Part shown: positions 28,095 through 38,170 of the stretch, piece after piece
Layout: every line of letters begins with the position of its first letter
Position numbering within the stretch: position 1 is the stretch's first letter
Source: Pseudomonas prosekii
GTDB lineage: Bacteria > Pseudomonadota > Gammaproteobacteria > Pseudomonadales > Pseudomonadaceae
Direction of reading: 5' to 3'
DNA length: 64,000 nucleotides
Assembly (NCBI RefSeq): GCF_900105155.1
Contig: NZ_LT629762.1
Span: 4,244,501 to 4,308,500 of the forward strand
Notes under the pieces: model-generated
Databases searched by the model: none
What the model was told of the DNA's origin: nothing
The model's input: the letters and a program-made list of their open reading frames with translations, nothing else
Program-made: the position numbers and the translations under genes

Positions 28095-29995
28095 ATTGGC
28101 TCGGCGGGAGTGGGGCTTACCAACGGTAAACTGAGGACGAAAGTGGTACCACCGCTGGCCGGGTGTTCGACACCCAAATGGCCGCCGGTGGCCGCCGCGA
28201 GGCTGGCGGACAGCGTCAGGCCGAGGCCCAGGCCCTGCTCGCCGGGTTTGGTGGTGAAAAACGGTTCGAACAGATGCTTGCGCGCTTCGGCGTCGATGCC
28301 GTGCCCGTTGTCGCGCACCCGCAGGCGATATTTGCCGTCGTGCTCTTCGCCCTCCAGCCACAGCGCGGGCAGCGGTTGCGATTGCATGGCGTCGAGCGCA
28401 TTGCCGATCAGGTTGACGAGGATTTGCTCGAGCCGGGTTTGGTCGATCTGCACTTGCACGTCGTTGAAGTCGCGGTGCAATTGCAGGTGTGCGCTTTCCA
28501 TCCGGCTGCCGAGCAATTGCAGCGCGGCCTCGACCGCTTTGCCGAGGCTGGCCTGACCCTTGTCGTCGCCACGCCGGGCGAAGGAGCGCAGGCTGGCGGT
28601 GATCCGGCCCATGCGGTCGATCAGTTCGTTGATGGTTTTCAAGTTGGTGCTGGCGACGTCGAGTTGCCCGCGTTCGAGAAAGCGCACGGTATTGCCGGAC
28701 AAGGTGCGTAGCGCCGCCAGTGGCTGGTTCAGTTCGTGGGCAATGCTGGTCGACATCTGCCCGATCGCCGCCAGTTTGCCGGCCTGGACCAGTTCATCCT
28801 GAGCGCGGCGCAAGGTCTCTTCCGCCTGGCGCCGTTCGCGGATCTGGCCCTTGAGCCGATCGTTGCTGGCGCGCAGGTCGGTGGTGCGTTCGGTAATCCG
28901 ACGTTCCAATTGATTGTTGGCTTCCTGCAAGGCTTCGCGGGCGGCGAGGCGGGTGGCAATCACCTTGCGTCGCTCGTTCCAGGCGATCAGCAAAAACGCC
29001 ACCAAAGCAAACGCCACCGCCACCAGAATCCCCTGATTGATCGCTTCACGGCGCAAATCCGCGAGCGGCGTGAGCAGGGTGAAATTCCACGGCGTGTCGC
29101 TCAATGGCCGGGTCTGCGCGAGGTAAGTGATTTCCTGTTCGTCGGAGGCCAGTTCGCTGTTGGCCGGGAAGGTCAGTTTCTCCACACCTTCGGCCAGGGT
29201 TTCGCGGGCCAGCGGTTGCAGTTCGTTGAGCGGGAACCAGTAATACTGCAGGCTGCGGGCGAGTTTTTCCTTGGTCTCGTCGCTCAGCGGTACCACCGAT
29301 TTGAGGCGTCGCGCCGGGTCGCTGGAGAGAATGATGATGCCGTTTTCGTCGCTGACAAACGCTTCAAGGCGCGCGCGCTGCCAGCGTTCTTCCATGGCTT
29401 CGAGGCGGACTTTGACCACGGCGACGCCGATGATCTTGCCGTGTTCTTCGAGGCCGTGGGCCAGGTAGTAACCGGGTTCGCCGTTGGTGCTGCCGATGCC
29501 GTAGAAACGTCCCGGCTGACCGCGCACGGCGTTCTGGAAATAAGCGCGGAAGGACAGGTCTTCGCCGAGGTAACTGTCGACATCGCGCCAGTTGCTGGTG
29601 GCCAGCACGCGGCCGGTGGTGTCCATCACGTAGATGGCCCGACTGCGGCTGCGCCGGTTCAGGCCTTCAAGGTATTCGTTGACCGTTTGCCGGGTTTCCG
29701 GCGACGGCTCGTCGAGCAATTTGGAAACGCCGGATTCCAGTTCGAGCAGGCTCGGCAGGTAGGTGTATTTGCTGATCTCGCTCTCGACGGCGCGGGCGTG
29801 CAGTTCGAGCTGACGCTGGCCATTCTCGCTGAGGCTGCGAATTCCGTAGTGTTCGCTGATCCAGAAGCCGATGTAGCCCAACCCGATCATCAGGGCGATG
29901 ACCAGTGGCGGCAGGAACAGGTGACGGATCAGACGGGGTTTCACGGCGAGTGATGGCGGCGCGGCGCGATAGAGAGTGGGGTCGCATTTCATCAC
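28091..29995 (-). CDS. aauS: Sensor histidine kinase AauS (DctB-like)
   Basis: 634 residues. Membrane helix 26-46, a large periplasmic domain of dCache/DctB type (47-320), second membrane helix 321-338, coiled coil, HisKA with His420 (STSIAHELNQPLAALR), and HATPase_c (ILVNLIGNALDAM, DNGHGID, GLGLGLTLS). It probably senses glutamate/aspartate or related acidic amino acids in the periplasm and phosphorylates AauR. Two start codons lie in a row (MM). It is separated from aatP by a 220-bp region with a large REP, so it may have its own promoter or rely on read-through. Confidence 0.92.
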   Translation of the reverse strand: MMKCDPTLYRAAPPSLAVKPRLIRHLFLPPLVIALMIGLGYIGFWISEHYGIRSLSENGQRQLELHARAVESEISKYTYLPSLLELESGVSKLLDEPSPETRQTVNEYLEGLNRRSRSRAIYVMDTTGRVLATSNWRDVDSYLGEDLSFRAYFQNAVRGQPGRFYGIGSTNGEPGYYLAHGLEEHGKIIGVAVVKVRLEAMEERWQRARLEAFVSDENGIIILSSDPARRLKSVVPLSDETKEKLARSLQYYWFPLNELQPLARETLAEGVEKLTFPANSELASDEQEITYLAQTRPLSDTPWNFTLLTPLADLRREAINQGILVAVAFALVAFLLIAWNERRKVIATRLAAREALQEANNQLERRITERTTDLRASNDRLKGQIRERRQAEETLRRAQDELVQAGKLAAIGQMSTSIAHELNQPLAALRTLSGNTVRFLERGQLDVASTNLKTINELIDRMGRITASLRSFARRGDDKGQASLGKAVEAALQLLGSRMESAHLQLHRDFNDVQVQIDQTRLEQILVNLIGNALDAMQSQPLPALWLEGEEHDGKYRLRVRDNGHGIDAEARKHLFEPFFTTKPGEQGLGLGLTLSASLAAATGGHLGVEHPASGGTTFVLSLPLVSPTPAEPI

Positions 29996-30045
29996 AGATG
30001 CCTTGGGTCAACCACAACACTTGCTTGTGAATCGCCGCAGTCCCT

Positions 30046-30195
30046 TGTGGGAGCGGGCATGTGGCGAGGGGGCTTGCCCCCGTTGGGTCGCGAAGCGGCC
30101 CCGGCTCTTCAAAGTCAAATCGCATTCAATGAGGATGCGACTGCTACGCAGCCGAACGGGGGCAAGCCCCCTCGCCACACAAGCCCGCTCCCACA
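30046..30195. repeat. Nested double REP palindrome
   Basis: An outer pair (TGTGGGAGCGGGC at 30046, GCCCGCTCCCACA ending 30195) encloses an inner pair of a different class (GTGGCGAGGGGGCTTGCCCC and its complement near 30160). The centre is 60-70 bp. It lies between aatP and aauS. Confidence 0.85.
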
Positions 30196-30215
30196 GGTGG
30201 GGAGCGGTGCCTTCC

Positions 30216-30950
30216 TTAGTGCTGCAAAATTTTCTCGAGGAAATGCTGCGCGCGTTCGGAGCGGGCGCTGATGTCGCCGAAGAACTCCTCCTTCGGGCAG
30301 TCTTCGATGATCTTGCCCTGGTCCATGAAGATCACGCGGTCGGCCACTTTACGGGCGAAGCCCATTTCGTGGGTTACGCACATCATGGTCATGCCTTCGT
30401 GCGCCAGTTGCACCATTACATCGAGCACTTCGTTGACCATTTCCGGGTCGAGCGCCGAGGTCGGTTCGTCGAACAGCATGACGATCGGGTCCATCGCCAG
30501 CGCACGGGCAATCGCCACGCGCTGTTGCTGGCCACCGGAGAGCTGGCCCGGATGCTTGTGAGCGTGCGCCGACAAGCCGACGCGCTCGAGCAATTGCAGG
30601 CCTTTCTTGGTGGCCTCTTCCTTGCTGCGGCCCAACACCTTGATCTGCGCGATGGTCAGGTTTTCGGTGATCGACAGGTGCGGGAACAGCTCGAAATGCT
30701 GGAACACCATGCCCACGCGCGAACGCAGTTTCGGCAAATCGGTCTTCGGGTCGGCGATGGACGTGCCATCGACTACCACGTCGCCTTTCTGGAACGGTTC
30801 CAGGGCGTTGACGCATTTGATCAGGGTCGATTTGCCCGAGCCGGACGGCCCGCACACCACGATCACTTCGCCTTTTTTGACCTCGGTGCTGCAATCAGTC
30901 AGCACCTGGAAGTCGCCATACCACTTGTTGATGTTCTTGATAGAGATCAT
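30216..30950 (-). CDS. aatP: Glutamate/aspartate ABC transporter ATPase AatP
   Basis: 244 residues. Walker [13 protein letters not shown] (about 34-45), Q-loop region [13 protein letters not shown], signature LSGGQQQR, Walker [15 protein letters not shown] and the H-loop in [10 protein letters not shown]. It is the polar amino acid (GlnQ/GltL) type. It energises import through AatQ-AatM. It overlaps aatM by 4 bp, so the permeases and ATPase are translationally coupled. It is the last transporter gene before the aauS REP region. Confidence 0.96.
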   Translation of the reverse strand: MISIKNINKWYGDFQVLTDCSTEVKKGEVIVVCGPSGSGKSTLIKCVNALEPFQKGDVVVDGTSIADPKTDLPKLRSRVGMVFQHFELFPHLSITENLTIAQIKVLGRSKEEATKKGLQLLERVGLSAHAHKHPGQLSGGQQQRVAIARALAMDPIVMLFDEPTSALDPEMVNEVLDVMVQLAHEGMTMMCVTHEMGFARKVADRVIFMDQGKIIEDCPKEEFFGDISARSERAQHFLEKILQH

Positions 30951-31621
30951 ACGGCAAACCTTTTTTGCAGACGCTTGACCAGCAGCGAGGCGGCAAAGCT
31001 GATTATGAAGTACGTGAGACCTGCGAAAATCAGGAACTCATTGGAGCGACCGATGATGTCGCCACTGGCGCGCGAAGCATTGAGGAAGTCCACCAGACCG
31101 ACTGCGTACACCAGCGAGGTGTCCTGAAACAGGATGATGCTCTGTTGCAGCAGCAGCGGGGTCATCTTGCGGAACGCTTGCGGCAGGATGATCAAACGCA
31201 TCATCTGGCCGTAAGTCATGCCCAAAGCCTGGGCGGCGCCCATCTGGCCTTTGGAGATCGATTGCACCCCAGCCCGGACGATTTCGCAGAAGTACGCGGC
31301 TTCGAACATCATGAATGCAACGATGCAGGAAGCGAATGCGCCAATCGGCGTGTCTTCACCGGTGATCCAGCGCAGCACGAACGGCACCGCCAGGTAGAAC
31401 CAGGTGATGACCAGCAGCAACGGAATCGAGCGGAAATAGTTGACGTACGCGCCGGCCAGGTTCGACAGCAGCTTGTTATGCGACAAGCGCATCAACGCCA
31501 GAATCGTGCCGAGGATGATCCCGCCGACGACGCCCAGCGCCATCAGTTGCAGGGTCATGACCATGCCATTCCACAGACCCGGCAGGGAAGGGATGATGCC
31601 CGAGAAGTCGAATTCCATCAT
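30947..31621 (-). CDS. aatM: ABC transporter permease AatM
   Basis: 224 residues of the HisM/GltK permease family: [21 protein letters not shown] at the N terminus, [15 protein letters not shown], and the EAA loop [22 protein letters not shown] that contacts the ATPase. It forms an inner-membrane heterodimer with AatQ. Its start overlaps aatQ's stop by 4 bp and its stop overlaps aatP's start. Confidence 0.95.
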   Translation of the reverse strand: MMEFDFSGIIPSLPGLWNGMVMTLQLMALGVVGGIILGTILALMRLSHNKLLSNLAGAYVNYFRSIPLLLVITWFYLAVPFVLRWITGEDTPIGAFASCIVAFMMFEAAYFCEIVRAGVQSISKGQMGAAQALGMTYGQMMRLIILPQAFRKMTPLLLQQSIILFQDTSLVYAVGLVDFLNASRASGDIIGRSNEFLIFAGLTYFIISFAASLLVKRLQKRFAV

Positions 31622-32364
31622 TTACCCCCTAGCGAGATCAGGCCCGGCACGGCGACTTTCTTCTCGACCAGACGCATCAGCAGCATCAGGCTCATGTTCA
31701 AGGTGAAGTAGATCAGCGTGGCCAGAGTGAAAGCTTCGAACAGGTTGGCGGAGAACTCGGCGGTCTGTTTGGTCTGCGCGAGCAGCTCCATCAGGCCGAT
31801 CAGCGAGGCTACCGACGAGTTCTTGAACACGTTGAGAAATTCCGAGGTAAGCGGCGGAATAATGATGCGGTAAGCCTGGGGCAGCAGCACGTTCCAGTAG
31901 ATCTGCGGCAGCTTGAAACCCATCGCGCGAGCGGCGGATTCCTGGCCGCGCGGCAGTGCCTGGATGCCAGTGCGCACTTGTTCGCAAACGCGAGCGGCGG
32001 TGAACAAGCCCAGGCACACGACAACGCTCAGGTAAGCCGAGGTAGTCGGGTTGAGGTCTTGTTTGTACCAGTCCTGCAAGTCTTGCGGCAGCAGGTCCGG
32101 CACCAGGAAGTACCAGATGAACAGCTGAACCAGCAGCGGCACGTTACGAAAGAGTTCGACGTAGCAGGTCGCAATGCCGGCAACGACGCGGTTTGGCACG
32201 GTACGCATGACGCCCAGGATCGAGCCCAGCGTCAGCGCGATAATCCAGGCTACGACGGCGATGGCGATGGTCCAGCCCAGGCCGGAAATGAACCAGTCGA
32301 GATAGGTCTCGCTGCCCACGCCGGTGGACTTGAAGAACACGCCCCAGTCCCATGTGTAATTCAT
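31618..32364 (-). CDS. aatQ: ABC transporter permease AatQ
   Basis: 248 residues, HisM/GltJ family: FISGLGWTIAIAVVAWIIAL, ELFRNVPLLVQLFIWYFLVP, and EAA loop ESAARAMGFKLPQIYWNVLLP. It carries the two-gene-specific insertion (about residues 95-115, LLPQDLQDWYKQDLNPTTSAY) typical of GltJ. It is 193 bp downstream of aatJ, with a hairpin between them, and starts the coupled aatQMP unit. Confidence 0.95.
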   Translation of the reverse strand: MNYTWDWGVFFKSTGVGSETYLDWFISGLGWTIAIAVVAWIIALTLGSILGVMRTVPNRVVAGIATCYVELFRNVPLLVQLFIWYFLVPDLLPQDLQDWYKQDLNPTTSAYLSVVVCLGLFTAARVCEQVRTGIQALPRGQESAARAMGFKLPQIYWNVLLPQAYRIIIPPLTSEFLNVFKNSSVASLIGLMELLAQTKQTAEFSANLFEAFTLATLIYFTLNMSLMLLMRLVEKKVAVPGLISLGGK

Positions 32365-32510
32365 CAGGGTCTCCCCTCGGATCGATCAGTATGCAAATGC
32401 CCGCCTGGGGAAGCTCCGTTCCCGCCTGATCGTGAAGATCAGGCACACGCGATCGGCTCGACAACCACCGGTTCGAGTGTTTCCAGAATATGCCAGCAGG
32501 GAGTGACTAC

Positions 32511-32540
32511 CTCCTGAAAGGGTCGCGGCCCTCTCAGGAG
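32511..32540 (-). promoter_or_regulatory. Intercistronic hairpin between aatJ and aatQ
   Basis: CTCCTGA...TCAGGAG with AAGGG/CCCT extending the stem and a TCGCGG loop, 18 bp after the aatJ stop. There is no T-run, so it is more likely an mRNA-stabilising or attenuating structure than a terminator. It would favour the binding protein over the permeases, as in many ABC importer operons. Confidence 0.6.
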
Positions 32541-32557
32541 ATAAGATTAGTCAGAAA

Positions 32558-33472
32558 TCAGGACTTCTTGTCGTCAGCCGCTTTATCGGTCGGATTGGCG
32601 ATCAGGGCCTTGAGCTCGTCGCTCATCGGGAAGTTCAGGTTCAAGCCTTTAGGCGGGATTGGCGCCATGAACCATTTGTCGTAGATCTTGTTGATCTCGC
32701 CCGACTTGTAGGTCGCCACGATGGCGTCGTCTACAGCCTTCTTGAACGGTGCATCACCCTTGCGCACCATGCAGCCGTAGATCTCGTAGGACTGCGGATC
32801 ACCGGTCACTTCCCAGTCGGTGGCCTTCTTGGCTTTGGCGGCTTCACCGGCCAGAAGGGCGTCGTCCATCATGAATGCCACAGCGCGGCCCGATTCCAGC
32901 ATCTGGAAGGACTCGCCATGGTCTTTGGCGGAGATAACGTTCATGCCCATCTGCTTGTCGGCGTTCATCGACTTGAGGATGCGCTCGGACGTGGTGCCAG
33001 CGGTGGTCACGACGTTCTTGCCTTTCAGATCATCGAAGTTCTTGTACTTCGAGTCTTTCTTGGACAGCAGACGGGTGCCGATTTCGAAGATGCCGACGGA
33101 GAAGTCAACTTGCTGCTGACGCTCGACGTTGTTGGTGGTGGAGCCGCATTCGACGTCCACGGTACCGTTTTGCACCAGCGGAATACGGGTTTGCGAGGTG
33201 ACCAGGTTGTATTTGACCTGAAGGTTTGGCAGGTCGAGGTCTTTCTTGATGGCTTCGACGATTTTCAGCTGGATATCGTGGGAGTAGCCAACCGGCTTGC
33301 CGGAAGCATCCGCGATATAGGAAAACGGAATGGAAGCGTCGCGATGCCCGAGGGTGATGACGCCGGACTCTTTGATCTTCTTCAGTGTGCCGGTGAGCTC
33401 GGCAGCGAAAACTGGCGTGCTAATCAGAGCGGCAGCAATGGCTGCGCCCAGGATATGGGGAACGATGCGCAT
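32558..33472 (-). CDS. aatJ: Periplasmic glutamate/aspartate-binding protein AatJ
   Basis: 304 residues from the ATG at 33472 (GAGG eight bases upstream). Signal peptide IVPHILGAAIAAALISTPVFAA. The mature protein is a class II solute-binding protein of the GltI type: GVITLGHRDASIPFSYIAD, DVECGSTTNNVERQQQVDFS, LSKKDSKYKNFDDLKGKNV. It delivers acidic amino acids to AatQMP. It is the first gene of the operon, behind a sigma-54 promoter and AauR-type boxes. Confidence 0.96.
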   Translation of the reverse strand: MRIVPHILGAAIAAALISTPVFAAELTGTLKKIKESGVITLGHRDASIPFSYIADASGKPVGYSHDIQLKIVEAIKKDLDLPNLQVKYNLVTSQTRIPLVQNGTVDVECGSTTNNVERQQQVDFSVGIFEIGTRLLSKKDSKYKNFDDLKGKNVVTTAGTTSERILKSMNADKQMGMNVISAKDHGESFQMLESGRAVAFMMDDALLAGEAAKAKKATDWEVTGDPQSYEIYGCMVRKGDAPFKKAVDDAIVATYKSGEINKIYDKWFMAPIPPKGLNLNFPMSDELKALIANPTDKAADDKKS

Positions 33473-33587
33473 CAAATTTTCCTCGACATTGTTTTTTTTA
33501 TGGAGCCAGTTCGTCGGCCCTTTTGTGCTTCGATCGCAGGGCGGCGCCTGAAAGGTCGCTCGACAATACGTTCGTCCAAGAGTGTAG

Positions 33588-33603
33588 AGCATGACTCGTG
33601 CCA
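33588..33603 (-). promoter_or_regulatory. Sigma-54 promoter of aatJ
   Basis: On the minus strand TGGCACG (33603-33597), four bases, then ATGCT (33592-33588) match the -24/-12 consensus TGGCACG-N4-TTGCW at all but one base. The -12 element lies about 116 bp before the aatJ ATG. Confidence 0.88.
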
Positions 33604-33679
33604 GACCAGTCACCGCAGATCAACTTGTTGATTTATAAGGCTATTAAGTTTTCGTGACGGAGAATTTGTTACAAGGTTA

Positions 33680-33693
33680 TCCGGTAATCCGAA
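33680..33693. promoter_or_regulatory. Second AauR-type box (one mismatch)
   Basis: TCCGGTAATCCGAA matches TTCGGnnnnCCGAA with one change. Its centre is 31 bp, about three helical turns, from the perfect box at 33711-33724, on the same face of the DNA, both upstream of the sigma-54 promoter. Confidence 0.7.
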
Positions 33694-33710
33694 TTGACCG
33701 CCAAGTCGCG

Positions 33711-33724
33711 TTCGGAAAACCGAA
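33711..33724. promoter_or_regulatory. AauR box upstream of aatJ
   Basis: TTCGGAAAACCGAA is a perfect instance of the inverted repeat TTCGGnnnnCCGAA reported for AauR in P. putida. Its centre is about 115-130 bp upstream of the -12/-24 promoter, a normal enhancer distance. Confidence 0.85.
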
Positions 33725-33737
33725 TGCCACGAGTATC

Positions 33738-33828
33738 TGTAGGAGCAAGGCTTGCCCGCGATGGCGGTGTATCAGTCAAAACAACTATTTCTGTGAAGAC
33801 GCCATCGCGGGCAAGCCTTGCTCCCACA
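33738..33828. repeat. REP/REPIN palindrome
   Basis: Opens TGTAGGAGCAAGGCTTGCCC and closes GGGCAAGCCTTGCTCCCACA; the centre holds CGCGATGGCG and its complement. It lies between the aatJ regulatory region and glpD. Confidence 0.85.
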
Positions 33829-33855
33829 GGGGCGATGGTGATCCGCGGAATGCAG

Positions 33856-33888
33856 AAAGCCCCCGAACCTCACGATTCAGGGGCTTTC
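33856..33888 (-). terminator. Terminator-like hairpin after glpD
   Basis: AAAGCCCC and GGGGCTTT flank a loop of about 15 nt, starting 19 bp after the glpD stop in the direction of transcription. The T-run after the stem is short, so efficiency is uncertain. Confidence 0.65.
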
Positions 33889-33906
33889 CTTTAACCGGCT
33901 ACCCGA

Positions 33907-35445
33907 TCAGGCCGCTTCGATCTTGCTGCGGTTCTGTTCGACCTTGCTCAGGTAATCAGCCAGTTTCTGCTGCTCATCCGGGGTGGTGAACAAGCCGAGT
34001 TTGCTGCGACGCCAGAGGATGTCGTGGGCGGTGGTGGCCCATTCTTCGCTGCACAGGTAATCGACTTCGCGGGTGTAGAGACCGCCGCCGATGTGCTCGC
34101 CCAAGTCATTCAGGCTCTGCACGCCTTCGAGCATGCGCCAGGTGCGGCTGCCGTAAGTGGTGGCCCAGCGGCGCGCGATTTCGGTCGGCACCCAGTCGAA
34201 CTGGTCGCGGATTTTCGCGGCCAGCGCTTGCGGGGTGGTCATGTCTTCGCCGCCGGGCAGGGTCGCTTTGGCGGTCCAGCTCGGTTTGATGTGCGAGAAG
34301 TACGGCGCCAGTTGCGCCATCGCCGATTCCGCCAGTTTGCGGTAGGTGGTCAGCTTGCCGCCGAACACCGACAGCAGCGGCGCGTCTTCGCCAGTGCCGG
34401 ACAACGCCAGCGTGTAGTCGCGGGTCACGGCCGAAGGGTTATCGGACTCGTCATTGCACAGCGGACGCACGCCGGAATAGCTGTGCAGAATGTCGTCGCG
34501 GCTGACTTGCTTCTTGAAGTGCGCGTTGACCACTTTCAACAGGTAATCGGTTTCACCCTCGGTGATCGCCACGGCAGCCGGGTCACCGGTGTACTCGCGG
34601 TCGGTGGTGCCGATCAGGGTGAAGTGGTTCAGGTACGGAATGGTGAAGACGATGCGCTGATCTTCGTTTTGCAGAATGTGCGCGTGTTCGCCTTCGTACA
34701 GTTTCGGCACGATCAAGTGGCTGCCCTGAATCAAGCGGATGCCGTACGGCGATTCCATTTTCAGGTCGTCACGAATGAACTTGGCAACCCACGGACCGGC
34801 GGCGTTGACCAGCGCTTTGGCGCGAATCGAAAACAGGCTGCCGTCGGCGCGTTCCAGGTGCAGGTGCCACAGGCCTTTGGTGCGTCGGGCGCTGACGCAA
34901 CGGGTCTGGGTGTGAACGTGCGCGCCTTTTTCGCGGGCGGCCATGGCGTTCAATACTACGAGGCGGGCGTCGTCGACCCAGCAATCGGAGTATTCGAAGC
35001 CTTTGGTGATTTCGCTTTTGAGCGGGCTGTCCGGGCCGAACTTCAGGCTTTTCGAGCCTTCGAGTTTTTCCCGTTTGCCAAGGTTGTCATACAGGAACAG
35101 ACCTGCACGGATCATCCACGCTGGACGCAGGTGCGGCCGATGCGGCAGCACGAAGCGCATCTGCTTGACGATGTGCGGGGCTTTGGCCAACAGCACTTCG
35201 CGCTCGGCGAGGGCTTCACGCACCAGACGGAATTCGTAATGTTCGAGGTAGCGCAGGCCACCGTGGATCAGCTTGCTGCTGGCCGACGAGGTGTGGCTGG
35301 CCAAGTCGTCTTTTTCACAAAGGAACACCGAAAGACCGCGACCGGCGGCATCCGCTGCGATCCCCACGCCATTGATCCCACCACCGATGACGGCGATATC
35401 GTAGACCTCGGCGAGAGGGGGCGTAGGCAAGGTAGAAGTGGGCAT
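33907..35445 (-). CDS. glpD: Aerobic glycerol-3-phosphate dehydrogenase GlpD
   Basis: 512 residues from the ATG at 35445 (GAGG upstream); an in-frame extension to 35502 runs through the operator region. FAD-binding DIAVIGGGINGVGIAADAAGRG is at residues 15-36, with the DAO-family HTSSASSKLIHGGLRYLEHYEF motif after it and a C-terminal GlpD domain. It oxidises glycerol-3-phosphate to dihydroxyacetone phosphate at the inner membrane, passing electrons to quinone. It is the last gene of glpFKRD order. Confidence 0.97.
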   Translation of the reverse strand: MPTSTLPTPPLAEVYDIAVIGGGINGVGIAADAAGRGLSVFLCEKDDLASHTSSASSKLIHGGLRYLEHYEFRLVREALAEREVLLAKAPHIVKQMRFVLPHRPHLRPAWMIRAGLFLYDNLGKREKLEGSKSLKFGPDSPLKSEITKGFEYSDCWVDDARLVVLNAMAAREKGAHVHTQTRCVSARRTKGLWHLHLERADGSLFSIRAKALVNAAGPWVAKFIRDDLKMESPYGIRLIQGSHLIVPKLYEGEHAHILQNEDQRIVFTIPYLNHFTLIGTTDREYTGDPAAVAITEGETDYLLKVVNAHFKKQVSRDDILHSYSGVRPLCNDESDNPSAVTRDYTLALSGTGEDAPLLSVFGGKLTTYRKLAESAMAQLAPYFSHIKPSWTAKATLPGGEDMTTPQALAAKIRDQFDWVPTEIARRWATTYGSRTWRMLEGVQSLNDLGEHIGGGLYTREVDYLCSEEWATTAHDILWRRSKLGLFTTPDEQQKLADYLSKVEQNRSKIEAA

Positions 35446-35467
35446 CGGCTGGCCTCGGGCTTTTATG

Positions 35468-35512
35468 ATTTTCGATATTGGAATTCGAACATTAATGTTC
35501 ATTTGCGAAAAT
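35468..35512. promoter_or_regulatory. Putative GlpR operator region of glpD
   Basis: GAACATTAATGTTC (35487-35500) is a perfect palindrome inside a larger ATTTTCG (35468-35474) ... CGAAAAT (35506-35512) pair. CGAACAT/ATGTTC halves resemble the E. coli GlpR operator. It sits 23-67 bp before the glpD start, where a repressor would block transcription. Confidence 0.72.
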
Positions 35513-35637
35513 GGTAGCCCATAAAGCCGCGCACAGCCAGTCGACTTCGATTGAAAATACTGATCGAAGGGCTGAGAAAGGAAAATTTACGAACATTCGG
35601 ATGTGCGGTAGGGCTGAGGGTGTGTTGCATCGGCGAC

Positions 35638-35710
35638 CGCTATCGCGAGCAAGCTCGCTCCCACAAGGATTGCGGTGAACCCTGTGGGAGCGAGCTTGCT
35701 CGCGATAGCG
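35638..35710. repeat. REP hairpin with perfect 28-bp arms
   Basis: Arms 35638-35665 and 35683-35710 are exact complements (CGCTATCGCGAGC ... GCTCGCGATAGCG at the outer ends) around a 17-nt loop, just after the glpR stop in the glpR-glpD gap. Confidence 0.9.
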
Positions 35711-35740
35711 TCGGTAGGAACGACGAAGTTATGAAGGGGA

Positions 35741-36496
35741 TTAAACGACCTCGAGCCGAATCTTGTGCTGACTCAACAACTGCGCCAGCGCCGGAACCGG
35801 CTGCTGATCTGTCACCAGACAATCGATCAAGCTGATTGGCCCGAGGCGAATCATGGCGTTGCGCCCGAATTTGCTTGAGTCCGCCGCCAGAATCACCTGG
35901 CGTGCGTTGGCGATGATCGCCTGCGAAACGCGCACCTCCTGATAATCGAAGTCGAGCAAACTGCCGTCTTCATCGATCCCGCTGATGCCGACCAGGGCGA
36001 AATCCACCTTGAACTGGTTGATGAAATCGACACTCGCCTGACCGACCACGCCGCCGTCGCGCCGCACATTGCCGCCGGTCAGCAGGACATCGAAGTCGTC
36101 CTTGGCGCTGAGCATGGAAGCCACGTGCAGGTTGTTGGTGATGATCTTCAGGTGATTGTGATTGAGCAGCGCCCGGGCAATCGATTCGGTGGTGGTGCCG
36201 ATATTGATGAACAGCGAGGCGTGGTCGGGAATCTGTGCGGCAATGGCTTCACCGATACGCTGCTTTTCATCGCGCATCTGGTCGGCGCGCATGGCGTAAG
36301 CGGTGTTTTCGACACTGGAATCGTAGGCAGCGCCGCCGTGGTAGCGACGCAGCAAATTGGCTTCCGCGAGTTGATTGATGTCGCGGCGAATGGTTTGCGG
36401 TGTAACGACGAACAGCGTGGCCATTTCCTCGATGCTCACATAGCCGCGTTCGCGGACCAGCTCGAGGATTTGTTGCTGACGGGGAGGCAGATTCAT
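35741..36496 (-). CDS. glpR: Glycerol-3-phosphate regulon repressor GlpR
   Basis: 251 residues, DeoR family. Helix-turn-helix at residues 5-60 ([20 protein letters not shown]) followed by the sugar-phosphate sensor domain with [16 protein letters not shown] and [15 protein letters not shown]. It represses glp genes and is released by glycerol-3-phosphate. RBS AAAGGAAG precedes the ATG. It sits between glpK and glpD. Confidence 0.96.
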   Translation of the reverse strand: MNLPPRQQQILELVRERGYVSIEEMATLFVVTPQTIRRDINQLAEANLLRRYHGGAAYDSSVENTAYAMRADQMRDEKQRIGEAIAAQIPDHASLFINIGTTTESIARALLNHNHLKIITNNLHVASMLSAKDDFDVLLTGGNVRRDGGVVGQASVDFINQFKVDFALVGISGIDEDGSLLDFDYQEVRVSQAIIANARQVILAADSSKFGRNAMIRLGPISLIDCLVTDQQPVPALAQLLSQHKIRLEVV

Positions 36497-36591
36497 GGGG
36501 CTTCCTTTGGGCTGCCGTGCAAAATTTGCCCATGATGCCGCACGAATCCACTCCCTGCCAGTTACATACCGATACGAGTCCTCAGCTTGGC

Positions 36592-38154
<1,563 letters not shown>

Positions 38155-38170
38155 TCACGCGCCAACGGTA

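Noticed and set aside
28091..29995. DctB/DctD C4-dicarboxylate system
   Set aside because: No dctP/dctA genes are near; the aatJQMP genes and AauR-type boxes favour AauSR.
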